Source: Hespellia sp. (lineage in GTDB: Bacteria > Bacillota > Clostridia > Lachnospirales > Lachnospiraceae). Taken from it: a stretch of DNA of 64,000 nucleotides. Below, piece by piece: positions 8,495 to 18,078 of the stretch. The notes beneath the pieces were generated by a model. That model searched no databases and was not told the origin of the DNA. It was given only the letters and a program-made list of their open reading frames with translations. The stretch spans positions 1 through 64,000 of the forward strand of contig JAQUVD010000018.1 in assembly GCA_028693555.1 (NCBI GenBank), in the 5' to 3' direction. The first letter of the stretch is position 1, and the number at the start of each line of letters is the position of its first letter. A program made the position numbers and the translations under genes.

Positions 8495-11400
8495 TTATTC
8501 ATATTTCGGTAATCTTAATCTCACATATCCGCCATTATGGAACAATAGTCCATCCTTAAACTGTGGCAATTCTTTTGCTGAAGTAATTCCGAACATTCCC
8601 GTTGTACCCGGTGTACCCAGTAACAATCCGTCCGTTGTCGCCTTAGCGAACTTCGTGATTTCGTCGAATCCCTTCATCTTTCCTGAATGTGCCGTTAAAA
8701 CAACACTGATACCGGCCCCTGCACAAGAAACAAGAAGCGGAGCCAGCTGCATCGCTTTTGCCTTGGTAAGTTCCACGAAATGATCCCAATCGTCCACCAC
8801 AATATACATTTCCGGCAGTTCTTTGCTGATATCTTTTGGATTCATGCTTGGATTTTCCATCAGCATCTCGCGAACTCTCACATTTCTGCTCTGAATTTCT
8901 TCTGTGAGCAGCTGCATAAAGGTATCTACATCTGCCGCACTTTCCATATAGTGAATCCCTGCATTTCCTTTATAACTATATAGTTCCATGCTTGCAGAAT
9001 CAAAGAGATAAATCTCGCCTCTTCCTTGTAACTGATCCAAAATCACCTTCAAGGCATTGGTCTTTCCTTTTGCTGCATCTCCTAAAATCGTAAATGGAGT
9101 CATACCTCGGTCAAATCCGTAACGCTCCACGTTTTCTTTATCTAATCCCAGATAGATTCCAAGTGCTTTGGATGCATATTCTCCAAGCTGCTGATAGGTC
9201 AGTGTCTCCGGAAGTACCGGGATACGAGGTGCTTTCATCTCAGGATAGTAATCATTAATGTTAGATATCAGAGTTTCGATTCCTTTGTTATATTCAATCT
9301 CGTTGTGAAACTCTGTCATTGAATATACCTGCATTGCGCTAACCATAGCATTCATCTTGACTAGGGTTCTTCCCTTAATTTCAGATGGTTTATATGTACT
9401 GCGTCCTACCACCATATTGACATCGCTTTCATCAAAAAGATAACCTGCAATCTTATTCTTAAAGTTATTATAGGTGGAGTACTTCATAGCATTGCTTCGT
9501 GTTGCTGCTGCAAGCATATAAATCCCCAGGCCATATCCATCTCTGGATAATTTCATAAAAAAGTCTTCTGCATCATAGCCAAGCTCTTTTACTACATCCA
9601 CGTTGTCAATCGCAATAATCAGTGCTTTCATCGGAACTTCTGCCACCTGATTATATACTTCAAAGTTCTGTACCATACGCTCTGCCAACAGCTTTTTACG
9701 ATCCTGCATCTCTTTTGTGAGAATTGCCTGCAGTTTATTGAATCGCTCCGTATCATCAAACGTAATATAATCTGCTGTATGGTGCAGTTTGTTTAACGGA
9801 ATCAATCCACTGTTACCAAAGTCCAGAATATAGAAGTTCACGCGCTCTACACTGTTTTTCATCGCCAACGTAAGTAAGGTCGTTGTAAGGAATACTGTTT
9901 TTCCATATCCAGCAGAGGCAACATATAAAAGATTTCCTTCTTTTTCAAAATTGATCGTATATTCGTTTTGTGCCTGTTCTTCTGGAATATCTACCAGACC
10001 GATGGATACTGTCAGGTCTGCCGGTTTCCCCTTGGCATCTTCCAGTATCTGGCTGCTTATGATTTGTTCTTTCAGTGGTGGAAGCCATGGACGTTTCACT
10101 TCGACTGTATCCATCTTCTCATAGACATCATGAATATAATCTACCGTAGCATCTAGCTGTGTTACAGCAAGCTTACCGCTGTCTTTTTCATCACTCAAAT
10201 CCTGATTGACCAACTCGCCCTGTCCAAGATCATTAATCAGATATACTCTGTCATCCACTTTCTCTTCTTCCTGATCCTCGCTATAAGGCGCACCACTCCA
10301 CGCTGACTGGAATAATTCATAGATTTCATTATTACCGACCTGCAGATATGCACGTCCTGCTTTTGTGATATTAGCAGCATCCGGTGTCTTTAGAATTTCT
10401 TTACTGTCCGCCTCATTCTGTACCATAAGAGCCAGTTTGAATTTGGAGTTTGTCCAGATTTGGTCATCCACCACTCCGGTCGGTTTCTGTGTTGCAAGAA
10501 TCAGATGTACACCAAGGCTTCGCCCGATACGTGCTGCAGATACGAGTTCCGTCATGAAATCCGGCTGCTCTTTCTTCAATTCTGCAAACTCATCACTGAT
10601 GATGAATAAATGCGGCATTGGCTCTGTTGCTTCCCCATTTTTAAACAATTTATTATAGCTGTTAATATGATTCACATCATAGCTGCTGAAAATCCGCTGT
10701 CTTCTCGCCAACTCACTTTTAATAGATGCCATGGCACGCATACTCTGTGCCCCGTCCAAGTTCGTAATGGTTCCAAGCAGGTGTGGCAGATTTTTAAAGA
10801 GTCCTGCCATTCCTCCACCTTTATAGTCAATCAGCAAAAATGCCACTTCGTATGGATGAAAATTTACAGCCAGTGACAGAATATAGGACTGGATGATTTC
10901 TGATTTACCGGAACCTGTCGTTCCTGCAACCAGACCATGAGGTCCATGTGCCTTTTCATGAAGATTCAGATTCACAAAATCCTCTTCTGCACGCACTCCA
11001 AGTGGCACAGCAAGTGATTTGGAGGAATTACTCTTTGACCATCGTTCTTCAATCTTCATCTGTTGTGGATGCTCTACATGATACATTTGGAAAAATGTAA
11101 TACTATCCGGAATCTGGGCACTGATCCCCTGCAAGTGTTCCAAAACACCTAAATCCCTTGCCATCCACTCCAAATCAATTCCCTTGGTATCTGCCAATTT
11201 GAAATGCAGGTTCTTTTCTTCTTTTTCTTCCAAGAGAAGCGTTGCCGCTCTTGAATTTTCCAGCATAACAATGGTTCCGATGTTTTCCGGAAGATTAGCG
11301 CGAATATTCGTTGTGTAAATAATGGAGAATCCGAGATTATACCCCTCTTTATCCAGATATTCCATAATAGAGTGATCCATAATCAATTTCGGTTCATCGA

Positions 11401-12679
11401 TAATAAATAGTAAATGTGGAAGGAACATGCTTTCTTTTTTGCTTTCCTCTATCTTCAGTTTTCGGTCTTTCAGCATCTGATGCAGGCTGCCTAATATCTG
11501 ATCCCTTTTTCGTTCTGAGTTGATCGTTCCCACTGCATTAATTGCATGGATACGAAGGTGTGGATACCAACGCATCCACTGGAAGTCTTCATCATACTTT
11601 TCATTATAGATTGTTACGATTTCCAGATCATGATAACTCTGGAAGAACGTCAACTGCGCCAGTATCAGCTTTAACTGTTCATGAATCGTATCTTTCTCTC
11701 CCACCAGACCAAGATGTGCTTTCTTCAGATCCACTACGACCGGCTGTTCAATCTTTGAAAATTCACTGACAATATCTTTTGCCTCTTCCACCAGTTCATC
11801 TGTCTTGCTGTTAATATCCTCAGATGGCATCTTAATCTTAAATTGACAAGACGCGTATGCCTTTCCAACTGAAACTGCAAGGAAGTCTTCATCATTGGCA
11901 CTCCGTTCATAGATACGCTCACTGTAATTATGAATCATGCTCTCAATTTCCTTCGCTTCCGGATAATTATAGCGGTATGCCTCCTCTTCCTTTTTGAACA
12001 TCTGATAGATTTCTTTTCGCTTGCGCAGCAAATATTTTTGATAAGTTTCTTTACGCTGCCTGATTTCTTCTTTCAGATCTTTCTTATCCACTATGTACTT
12101 TACAATGGATACAATCATGGTGATTCCGGTTCCAGCTACCGACATCAGAATAAACATCCCACGTTTCATCAGAATGCTGACTCCAACCGTGACACACATC
12201 ATAGCAAGGGATGGAAGAATTAAAGCCGCCAAACCACCTTTTTTCTTCTCTGGCATGTCTTTTGGCTTACTCATCTGTATGGTTTCTCCCGAAACACGCT
12301 TTATAATTCTCGGTGAACGCTTATATTTTGGAAATTCTTCTGAAACTGCTTCATCCACTGGCATCTCCAGAAGTGTTGTATGTATATCTGACAGTTCCTC
12401 TCCCCGAATCAGAATCCGGTCTGATAAAAACGTGATAATATAGCCATTGATATGCAGGGCGGAGCCTTCTGAAATGATATAGCACAATTCATATTCACAG
12501 GAAATTTCATTCAAGTGAACATCTAAAGGTTCTTCTCCTTTGGCAATCGTCAAAGAATTATCTAAAACGATGATATGGCAGCCTAAATCTTTTATTTCAA
12601 TATCAGCAGAACACATTCCTATTGAAAAATTCTTCTTTCTTTGAAAACATCTTGTATCGTTGTTTGTTTTATTCTTCAT
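8495..12679 (-). CDS. essC: T7SSb motor ATPase EssC (FtsK/SpoIIIE type)
   Basis: A 1394-residue membrane ATPase that powers export and recognises substrates. The N-terminus carries FHA-like beta domains (about 1-140), then two adjacent membrane spans (about 150-195), then three ATPase domains. Walker A motifs are GTTGSGKSE near 588, SAGYGKT near 923 and GDAAKGKT near 1201; Walker B regions include HLFIISDEFAEL (domain 1) and MYIVVDDWDHF (domain 3). Domain 1 is canonical, the later two are degenerate, as in the family. The C-terminus (GGYVRLRLPKYE) is the part known to vary with effector sets in S. aureus. essB is 3 bp upstream and an LXG cassette begins 3 bp downstream. Confidence 0.97.
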   Translation of the reverse strand: MKNKTNNDTRCFQRKKNFSIGMCSADIEIKDLGCHIIVLDNSLTIAKGEEPLDVHLNEISCEYELCYIISEGSALHINGYIITFLSDRILIRGEELSDIHTTLLEMPVDEAVSEEFPKYKRSPRIIKRVSGETIQMSKPKDMPEKKKGGLAALILPSLAMMCVTVGVSILMKRGMFILMSVAGTGITMIVSIVKYIVDKKDLKEEIRQRKETYQKYLLRKRKEIYQMFKKEEEAYRYNYPEAKEIESMIHNYSERIYERSANDEDFLAVSVGKAYASCQFKIKMPSEDINSKTDELVEEAKDIVSEFSKIEQPVVVDLKKAHLGLVGEKDTIHEQLKLILAQLTFFQSYHDLEIVTIYNEKYDEDFQWMRWYPHLRIHAINAVGTINSERKRDQILGSLHQMLKDRKLKIEESKKESMFLPHLLFIIDEPKLIMDHSIMEYLDKEGYNLGFSIIYTTNIRANLPENIGTIVMLENSRAATLLLEEKEEKNLHFKLADTKGIDLEWMARDLGVLEHLQGISAQIPDSITFFQMYHVEHPQQMKIEERWSKSNSSKSLAVPLGVRAEEDFVNLNLHEKAHGPHGLVAGTTGSGKSEIIQSYILSLAVNFHPYEVAFLLIDYKGGGMAGLFKNLPHLLGTITNLDGAQSMRAMASIKSELARRQRIFSSYDVNHINSYNKLFKNGEATEPMPHLFIISDEFAELKKEQPDFMTELVSAARIGRSLGVHLILATQKPTGVVDDQIWTNSKFKLALMVQNEADSKEILKTPDAANITKAGRAYLQVGNNEIYELFQSAWSGAPYSEDQEEEKVDDRVYLINDLGQGELVNQDLSDEKDSGKLAVTQLDATVDYIHDVYEKMDTVEVKRPWLPPLKEQIISSQILEDAKGKPADLTVSIGLVDIPEEQAQNEYTINFEKEGNLLYVASAGYGKTVFLTTTLLTLAMKNSVERVNFYILDFGNSGLIPLNKLHHTADYITFDDTERFNKLQAILTKEMQDRKKLLAERMVQNFEVYNQVAEVPMKALIIAIDNVDVVKELGYDAEDFFMKLSRDGYGLGIYMLAAATRSNAMKYSTYNNFKNKIAGYLFDESDVNMVVGRSTYKPSEIKGRTLVKMNAMVSAMQVYSMTEFHNEIEYNKGIETLISNINDYYPEMKAPRIPVLPETLTYQQLGEYASKALGIYLGLDKENVERYGFDRGMTPFTILGDAAKGKTNALKVILDQLQGRGEIYLFDSASMELYSYKGNAGIHYMESAADVDTFMQLLTEEIQSRNVRVREMLMENPSMNPKDISKELPEMYIVVDDWDHFVELTKAKAMQLAPLLVSCAGAGISVVLTAHSGKMKGFDEITKFAKATTDGLLLGTPGTTGMFGITSAKELPQFKDGLLFHNGGYVRLRLPKYE

Positions 12680-12682
12680 AAG

Positions 12683-13792
12683 TTACTCTTCCTCTGTTGT
12701 ATCGTATTGCTCCATGAGCGGTTCCATCTTCGTACTGATTTCCTCTAATTTCTGTGTCTTTTCTTCCCCTGTAATACTGGTATCCACTTCGATTGCTGAT
12801 TTTTCTTTCATATATGCATAAAGTAGCAGCTGATCATCTGACTGCTGCATTGCGATATCCTCGGCCTGACTGGTATCTCCTCGTCCCAGATAAATCCAGT
12901 ATTCCAAGCGGACTGGCGCTTCCTTAATAGACAGCGTCTCTAAAATATTCGTCTTTTGCTCCTGTGTCAGATTCTCACTACGCACATAGGAATTCGCCAG
13001 GATATATTTCTGATGTAATTCCATATCTGATACACTGATTTCCTTCATTGCATCAATACAGCTAACATAATCTGTTTCAATATAGGCATCATCTGCTGCA
13101 ATAACTGCATTTTTGTAAGGATCTTCCTTCAAAAAACGATAGCCCAGATATGACGCAGATGCCACACACATAATCGCCAGAACAATGAGTCCTGCCTTCA
13201 TTCCCTTATATGTACCCTTGCCGAGAAGCATCTTCTTTTCCTTCCGTTCCTTTTCAATCCGCAGACATTCTCCCAGCAGAATGTCTTTGACCGCTTCTGG
13301 TGTTACTGCCTCACGGATTTTGTTTAGAAGAAAATTCTTCGCCAGAAGTTTTTTTCCGCCTTTTTTGAAATCTTCGTAGGAATATCTCTTCTGTAATGCA
13401 AATCCAGCCAATGCTTTATAATCGTCCAAAAACTCTTCTTCATCATATCCGCGTCCAGCTGGGTAAATATCTCTCTTTTTCGCGCGTACCATCCGGTTTC
13501 TGTCGTAAAACAGATTCTGTGGGTGCAGCGAGAAATTATATTCTGCTAATCCTGATTTTAATGATTCAATGTTCACCAATACTGCCAAAATGGTTAAGAT
13601 ATCTTCATTTCTGATGTCTGACATACAGATGAATCCTTCTGTTTGATAGGTCAATAATAGTTCCTCTTTTTCCTCTTCCAGCCACATATCAACTAAATAA
13701 GGCTGTGGAAAACTTATTTTGCTGTATTCATATCCTGTCTTCGCTAAAAAGCTTGATTTTTTCTCTACTTCTCGTTTTGCTGTTTGCTCCAT
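12683..13792 (-). CDS. essB: T7SSb membrane protein EssB
   Basis: A 369-residue protein with a cytoplasmic pseudokinase-like N-terminal domain (about 1-190), one membrane span near 197-218 (GLIVLAIMCVASASYLGYRF) and an extracytoplasmic helical C-terminal domain of ~150 residues. This is the EssB/YukC layout; EssB bridges EsaA and EssC in the secretion complex. It lies between esaB (16 bp upstream) and essC (3 bp downstream), the standard order. Confidence 0.95.
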   Translation of the reverse strand: MEQTAKREVEKKSSFLAKTGYEYSKISFPQPYLVDMWLEEEKEELLLTYQTEGFICMSDIRNEDILTILAVLVNIESLKSGLAEYNFSLHPQNLFYDRNRMVRAKKRDIYPAGRGYDEEEFLDDYKALAGFALQKRYSYEDFKKGGKKLLAKNFLLNKIREAVTPEAVKDILLGECLRIEKERKEKKMLLGKGTYKGMKAGLIVLAIMCVASASYLGYRFLKEDPYKNAVIAADDAYIETDYVSCIDAMKEISVSDMELHQKYILANSYVRSENLTQEQKTNILETLSIKEAPVRLEYWIYLGRGDTSQAEDIAMQQSDDQLLLYAYMKEKSAIEVDTSITGEEKTQKLEEISTKMEPLMEQYDTTEEE

Positions 13793-13807
13793 CTTCGTAC
13801 CCTCTTC

Positions 13808-14044
13808 TCATTGTATTTCCAAAATATCTCCAGTGTAGACCTGTTCTTCCTCATAATTGTTGGCAGGCTCCAAATATAATCCTCTTCGCAAGGATTTCAC
13901 TTTACCTCTCACAGCGGTCATTTCCCACAGTGCATCTGCCTCCCGGAGAATATGCAGTGTATCTGCTATCTTTTGCTGGGAATTGACTTGTACATCCTTT
14001 TCTTGCGAACGTTCTTTATTCGTAAGCGTAATCGTCAGTTTCAT
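13808..14044 (-). CDS. esaB: T7SSb ubiquitin-like protein EsaB/YukD
   Basis: A 78-residue protein with a ubiquitin-like beta-grasp pattern: a first strand (MKLTITLTNK), a helix (SQQKIADTLHILREA), and later strands ending in YTGDILEIQ. EsaB/YukD proteins of this size are small cytoplasmic core components that influence substrate output. Its start overlaps the essA-like gene by 29 bp, and essB follows 15 bp later. Confidence 0.92.
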   Translation of the reverse strand: MKLTITLTNKERSQEKDVQVNSQQKIADTLHILREADALWEMTAVRGKVKSLRRGLYLEPANNYEEEQVYTGDILEIQ

Positions 14045-14423
14045 CGTTCGTCCACTTCCTCCTTTTTTTCTCTACATATCTAACTAACAAGATAATCATC
14101 ATAACCACTGCAATTCCGATAATCGGAACAGCAATGCTCATATCGCCGCTGTCCGATGCAGATGTCTCTTTCACAACCTGCGTCTGTGAGGCGGTAAACA
14201 ATTGTGATTTTACATCCTCATATGTATCACCGCTGTCTGCCACATCAGCGATGAAGACTTCCTCTTGCACGGTATCATAAGTTTGCTTGCTTTCCTGTTC
14301 ATATTTCTGTACTTTTTCTTCATATGCATCCGTAAATACATTCGCGCCATTGATATCTGTTAGCGATGAATAGGTATCTGTGCGCTCTTGTAAAACAGAT
14401 GGATTGATATTAATATCTGACAT
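14016..14423 (-). CDS. essA: Probable T7SSb component EssA
   Basis: A 135-residue protein with a charged helical N-terminal part (1-90) and one C-terminal membrane span (about 96-116, VPIIGIAVVMMIILLVRYV) followed by a short basic tail. EssA proteins are small single-span core components encoded directly before esaB, which is the case here with a 29-bp overlap. Family identity rests mainly on position, size and topology. Its first codons (MSDININ) recur at 15057-15077 fused to an Rhs remnant, pointing to a duplication at this boundary. Confidence 0.7.
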   Translation of the reverse strand: MSDININPSVLQERTDTYSSLTDINGANVFTDAYEEKVQKYEQESKQTYDTVQEEVFIADVADSGDTYEDVKSQLFTASQTQVVKETSASDSGDMSIAVPIIGIAVVMMIILLVRYVEKKRRKWTNDETDDYAYE

Positions 14424-14445
14424 TCCACTTCCTCCTAACTGGATT

Positions 14446-14820
14446 CTATTTTTTTATGATTTTTTCACCTACTTCTTTTCCCAATAGTAAGCTGCAAGCC
14501 GCGGTTTGTGCCAAAAAACCAGTTATATATTCTTTTCCACACAATGTTGAAATCAAAAAGAATACTTGTAACATAACTAAAATAATGCCCTCAAATTTTT
14601 GAAATTTTTTGCTAATTGTTTCTTTTTCCCAAACAGCCAAATTAATCCTATGCGATATCACAGTGAAGAGCATTGATAATATACCTCCACTTAAAATCAA
14701 CACAAAAATTGCTTTTATTCCATCTGCGAAAGCATTACTATTATCCTTACGAATCACCATTACCATAAAGCATAATAACGTCATACACATTGATATAATC
14801 ACTTTCTTTTTTTCACTCAT
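14446..14820 (-). CDS. Small multi-span membrane protein, orphan immunity candidate
   Basis: A 124-residue protein with three to four hydrophobic segments (about 8-24, 33-55, 78-95, 100-115). It has a good start with AGAGGAG just upstream. It directly follows the last 28 codons of a deleted Rhs tip (14841-14927), exactly where each tip's immunity gene lies in this array. I infer that it is the immunity gene of that lost tip. No family was recognised. Confidence 0.6.
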   Translation of the reverse strand: MSEKKKVIISMCMTLLCFMVMVIRKDNSNAFADGIKAIFVLILSGGILSMLFTVISHRINLAVWEKETISKKFQKFEGIILVMLQVFFLISTLCGKEYITGFLAQTAACSLLLGKEVGEKIIKK

Positions 14821-14840
14821 GCTTTTATATTCTCCTCTGT

Positions 14841-15077
14841 CTATTCAGGACAGCTGTCTCTAAATTCCATCCTAATTCCAGCACCAACAAGTGCCGATAA
14901 ACCAACTTTCAATCTTGATCCTAACATGATGTTCTTCCAACACGATGGCCAAGTCCATTGTATTAGTACTTCGCTGCTTCCCCTTTGCTATTCACTGCTT
15001 GGTCTAGTCTGTTGAATGCACCATAGTTCAAGACTCGCGGAGCGTATATCAGAATGATTAATATTTATATCTGACAT
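14841..15077 (-). pseudogene. Rhs module remnant with duplicated essA start
   Basis: Three pieces can be read on the minus strand. At 15057-15077 the frame gives MSDININ, a copy of the essA start at 14423. At about 14932-15028 Rhs core is readable (YGAFNRLDQAVNSKGEAAKY, a stop codon in place of Gln, then YNGLGHRVG). At 14841-14927 another frame reads LGSRLKVGLSALVGAGIRM and ends in a stop, resembling the end of a toxin tip. The rest of the core and tip is deleted. The following gene at 14446-14820 survives intact. Confidence 0.75.
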
Positions 15078-15128
15078 TGTTTCTCCTTCTTTTATCACAC
15101 TCAAATTTCTATATTTCGCACTGTGTAC

Positions 15129-15752
15129 TCAACACCTTTTATAAGCCTTATAATTGTAAATACTTCCCCATCCCAATCCGAAAACATATGCAACTATCAG
15201 CAACCCTATCGAAGCTACTGTTAAGACAATGTCTCCATCAAAATAATTTCCGAATAAAAAAAGTAAAACTACCCATATCAAAATAGTTATGACCATTAAC
15301 CCTTTTCCTGGTCTCAAAATAGTTCCTGTGGCTTCATTTTCGTTTGCTTTTCCTCTGCACTCTATAGACTCTAATTTTCTTTTCCTATAATTGTAAAACA
15401 GTAGGCTTATTATGCATAAACTAAATATGTAGATAACGTCAATATACACTGAAATATCTGTGGGATAAATTGAGTTCACTCCTCCCAAACCACATAACAC
15501 AAAAGAAATTTGAGTTTGTATTCCAGTTATTCCTATATGTACAAATATAAATTCTTGTTCTTCTTTTATTTTTTTTCTTGTATACAATGTAAATATGCAA
15601 TTAATTACAATATTTACAATAATTGCCACTCTTATATTTCCAAAAGATACAACTGTTAATATCCCCATTAATATTGGCATTTCAAAATTTGTTAATGTAT
15701 TGTTCTTGTATAGACGATCTAGCACACTATCTAATTCTTCTTTTTTATTCAC
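15129..15752 (-). CDS. Multi-span membrane protein, candidate immunity for the adjacent Rhs tip
   Basis: A 207-residue protein with about six hydrophobic segments and a charged loop near 120-150. Its start overlaps the end of the orphan Rhs tip gene (15745-17262) by 8 bp, the usual arrangement of a toxin tip and its immunity gene. The tip is itself rich in Gly/Ala/Val membrane-like sequence, so a membrane immunity protein is plausible. No family was recognised. Confidence 0.65.
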   Translation of the reverse strand: MNKKEELDSVLDRLYKNNTLTNFEMPILMGILTVVSFGNIRVAIIVNIVINCIFTLYTRKKIKEEQEFIFVHIGITGIQTQISFVLCGLGGVNSIYPTDISVYIDVIYIFSLCIISLLFYNYRKRKLESIECRGKANENEATGTILRPGKGLMVITILIWVVLLFLFGNYFDGDIVLTVASIGLLIVAYVFGLGWGSIYNYKAYKRC

Positions 15753-17262
15753 TCGGGCACCTCATTTCGCTACTAGTCAGTAATTCATATTGTGTATCCT
15801 TGAGCCTATCACGCATTGTTTTTTTCTCAAAATTCTTTTGATAATCCATCTTATACCATAGATATGCCGAAACTGATATTCCTACAATAATTCCTATTAT
15901 TGTCCCTGCGATTGGAACTACTGACCCAGTTACACCAAAAGCAGTAATTAGGGCTATACTTCCACCCGTAGCAAATTCACTTGCAAGTATTCCAACAAAT
16001 GCCATATCTGTAGATACGGCAATATCCACAGTAGCATCCGATACTATGCGTCCTGTTGACGATCCATTTCCAACATTATCTACAACACCAGAAGCAACAT
16101 CTGCCGCCACTGAAGCTGGTCCCAAAACCTTGCCGACACTTGATTCACTACCTCTTATTGCGTCAATAAGACTCACACTACCTTCCACTGTTTGCGACGT
16201 CATAAATACATCTTTATCTGTAATTTGCATCGTTTGAGATGCAGATTGTTGTGGAACTGCTTCAATTTTAGGACCATATGTTTCAGCCAAAGCTTGGTTG
16301 ACTTTATCCCTTGGTACTGTATCTAATTCTGATGGTGGCACCCATTCTCCTTTTCGAAGTCTATCCAATATATCTTGTTCGTAACGCGGGGTTCTTCCAT
16401 CTAAATCAACAAATCCCATTGGCTTATTCCAACAATATTCATATTCATTTAAGGAAAATGGTATAATAATACTCCCCTTGACTAAATCTTTTGAAATAAA
16501 GCGTCCTATATTTTTTCGATACTCCCTCGCCTGTGCAAAATAAGTTTCTGATATTCCATCATATTGATACCCAGTGTAGCCAAACATCTGTAATTTGCAT
16601 TGGTCTTTATATAAATTCTGACCAAACTCGTCATATCCAAAGCTATCAGTTAGGTTACCATTCTCATCAATCAAGCGAAGCGGACTTCCCAATTCATCTT
16701 GAAAATAATAGTCTGAACAGGTGCAATCATCACCTGTCATTGCCACAACATTTCCATCCCACAGATAAGTTTGCTTTCCAAGGCTCTCCTCTTTTTGCAA
16801 CAAGTTATGATATTCTTTTGTCAAATCAATCATATACTGTATCTGATTCTCAGGCAGTATTGTCTGTGATTGCAGCTGCCTCATAGGATTCAGATTCTCT
16901 GTCATTTCCTGAAATCCAGCATGACCTACAGATTTTCCAACACGATGACCTAATCCATTGTATTGGTACTTCGCAGCTTCACCTTTGTTATTTACTGCTT
17001 GTTCCAGTCTGTTTAAAGCACCATAGACATACTGATTCTTGATCTGTCCGTTTTCTACTATCTGACTCAAATTACCTCGTTTATCATAGCGGTATTGTTC
17101 TTCCGATAACGAATCCACTTTTGACAGTAACTGGTTCACATTATTGTAATTGTATGATATTGCCCTTCCGCCATCTTCCATATGGACACGGTTTCCAAAA
17201 GCGTCATAATCATATGTTCTTAATGGATTTCCATCTTTCTTTACATCATGAAGTCTTCCCAA
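15745..17262 (-). CDS. Orphan Rhs core fragment with a membrane-like toxin tip
   Basis: Open frame of 505 codons from a TTG at 17262; Rhs core stays open to about 17378 without a clear start or Shine-Dalgarno site. The first ~290 residues are YD repeats and the Rhs-associated core (DELGSPLRLIDENGN, then the FVDLDG junction near 290), nearly identical in DNA to the full-length rhs gene. The remaining ~215 residues are a distinct tip with a Gly/Ala/Val-rich span (IALITAFGVTGSVVPIAGTI). It lacks the LXG-like head, so it is probably a stored tip that could replace that of 21161-26392 by recombination. Membrane activity is inferred. Confidence 0.8.
   Translation of the reverse strand: MGRLHDVKKDGNPLRTYDYDAFGNRVHMEDGGRAISYNYNNVNQLLSKVDSLSEEQYRYDKRGNLSQIVENGQIKNQYVYGALNRLEQAVNNKGEAAKYQYNGLGHRVGKSVGHAGFQEMTENLNPMRQLQSQTILPENQIQYMIDLTKEYHNLLQKEESLGKQTYLWDGNVVAMTGDDCTCSDYYFQDELGSPLRLIDENGNLTDSFGYDEFGQNLYKDQCKLQMFGYTGYQYDGISETYFAQAREYRKNIGRFISKDLVKGSIIIPFSLNEYEYCWNKPMGFVDLDGRTPRYEQDILDRLRKGEWVPPSELDTVPRDKVNQALAETYGPKIEAVPQQSASQTMQITDKDVFMTSQTVEGSVSLIDAIRGSESSVGKVLGPASVAADVASGVVDNVGNGSSTGRIVSDATVDIAVSTDMAFVGILASEFATGGSIALITAFGVTGSVVPIAGTIIGIIVGISVSAYLWYKMDYQKNFEKKTMRDRLKDTQYELLTSSEMRCPSE
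16747..16966. repeat. Rhs core repeat copy 1 of 3 (220 bp)
   Basis: A 220-bp stretch of Rhs core, beginning aacatttccatcccacagat, that recurs without insertions or deletions at 19152-19371 and 22084-22303 with only scattered substitutions. The three copies are in direct orientation, so they could recombine to swap or delete tips. The encoded segment covers the YLWDGNV, TIDLTKEYHNLLQK and GHAGFQEM blocks. Confidence 0.9.
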
Positions 17263-17387
17263 GGCATCATAACCATAAGTGATGACCCGGTCTCCATCTT
17301 TTAATTCACATAGTCTCCGATGTTCATCAAATCCATAATAGACTGTTTTTCCATCTGGATAGGTAATGCTGATTTGCTATTCACTGC

Positions 17388-18068
17388 TTATTCTAACGCC
17401 GATCCAATTTTGATAACACATGATTCTATACTGTTTTCTGTACAACAAAACTCACACCCCCCTTCTGTTTTATTCCATACAATTACATTAATATTTTTAT
17501 TATTATTACATAGTTCATGAATCTCAATTGTCCACATTGGTTTTTCCAAATTTTTACTAATCAAACATATTTTCTGTTCGTCTGCATCCAGCCTCTCTCC
17601 ACTTAAATATTTCCTTTGCAACATATCAAATTCATCATAACCAGCTACATATATCACATTATCCATTAACATTTTTATCAAGACCCCAGTTTCATCCTTA
17701 ATATATGTCTCTGCATTTTCAATCGATGTAATTCGATATGTATGCCCATCAATATTCTGAAACACATAAGTTCCACATTCAGAAATTCGTATTTCTGAAT
17801 ATATTTCTGCTTCTTTAGTAAGAACATATATTTGCCATGGGTAAAAAATACCTTGAATAAATCTTTGAAAATCACTCGAGTTCATAAGTCCTTTCACTTC
17901 ATATTTATCTATTGTTAATTTAATATTCTTTTTAATATATAAAGTATTCTTCCACTTAAATCTATTCCTTACATTGCGAGGAAGCAATTCTTTTATTCTT
18001 TTCAGATTACTAGTTTCAAGTAATGCAAATACACATAATTCCATATCTGTTAATATAATAGATTTCAT
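17388..18068 (-). CDS. Predicted soluble protein, candidate immunity for the adjacent Rhs tip
   Basis: A 226-residue protein without membrane spans, encoded 10 bp after the orphan Rhs tip gene 18079-19866. It starts MKSIILTDMELCVFALLE and ends with beta-rich sequence (NINVIVWNKTEGGCEFCCTE). The overall plan vaguely recalls DUF5081/EspG-like proteins that bind T7SS substrates, but I am not confident. Position argues for an immunity function. Its stop codon abuts Rhs core DNA of the next module (17370 onward), so the junction is a likely recombination point. Confidence 0.55.
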   Translation of the reverse strand: MKSIILTDMELCVFALLETSNLKRIKELLPRNVRNRFKWKNTLYIKKNIKLTIDKYEVKGLMNSSDFQRFIQGIFYPWQIYVLTKEAEIYSEIRISECGTYVFQNIDGHTYRITSIENAETYIKDETGVLIKMLMDNVIYVAGYDEFDMLQRKYLSGERLDADEQKICLISKNLEKPMWTIEIHELCNNNKNINVIVWNKTEGGCEFCCTENSIESCVIKIGSALE

Positions 18069-18078
18069 ATCATATCTC

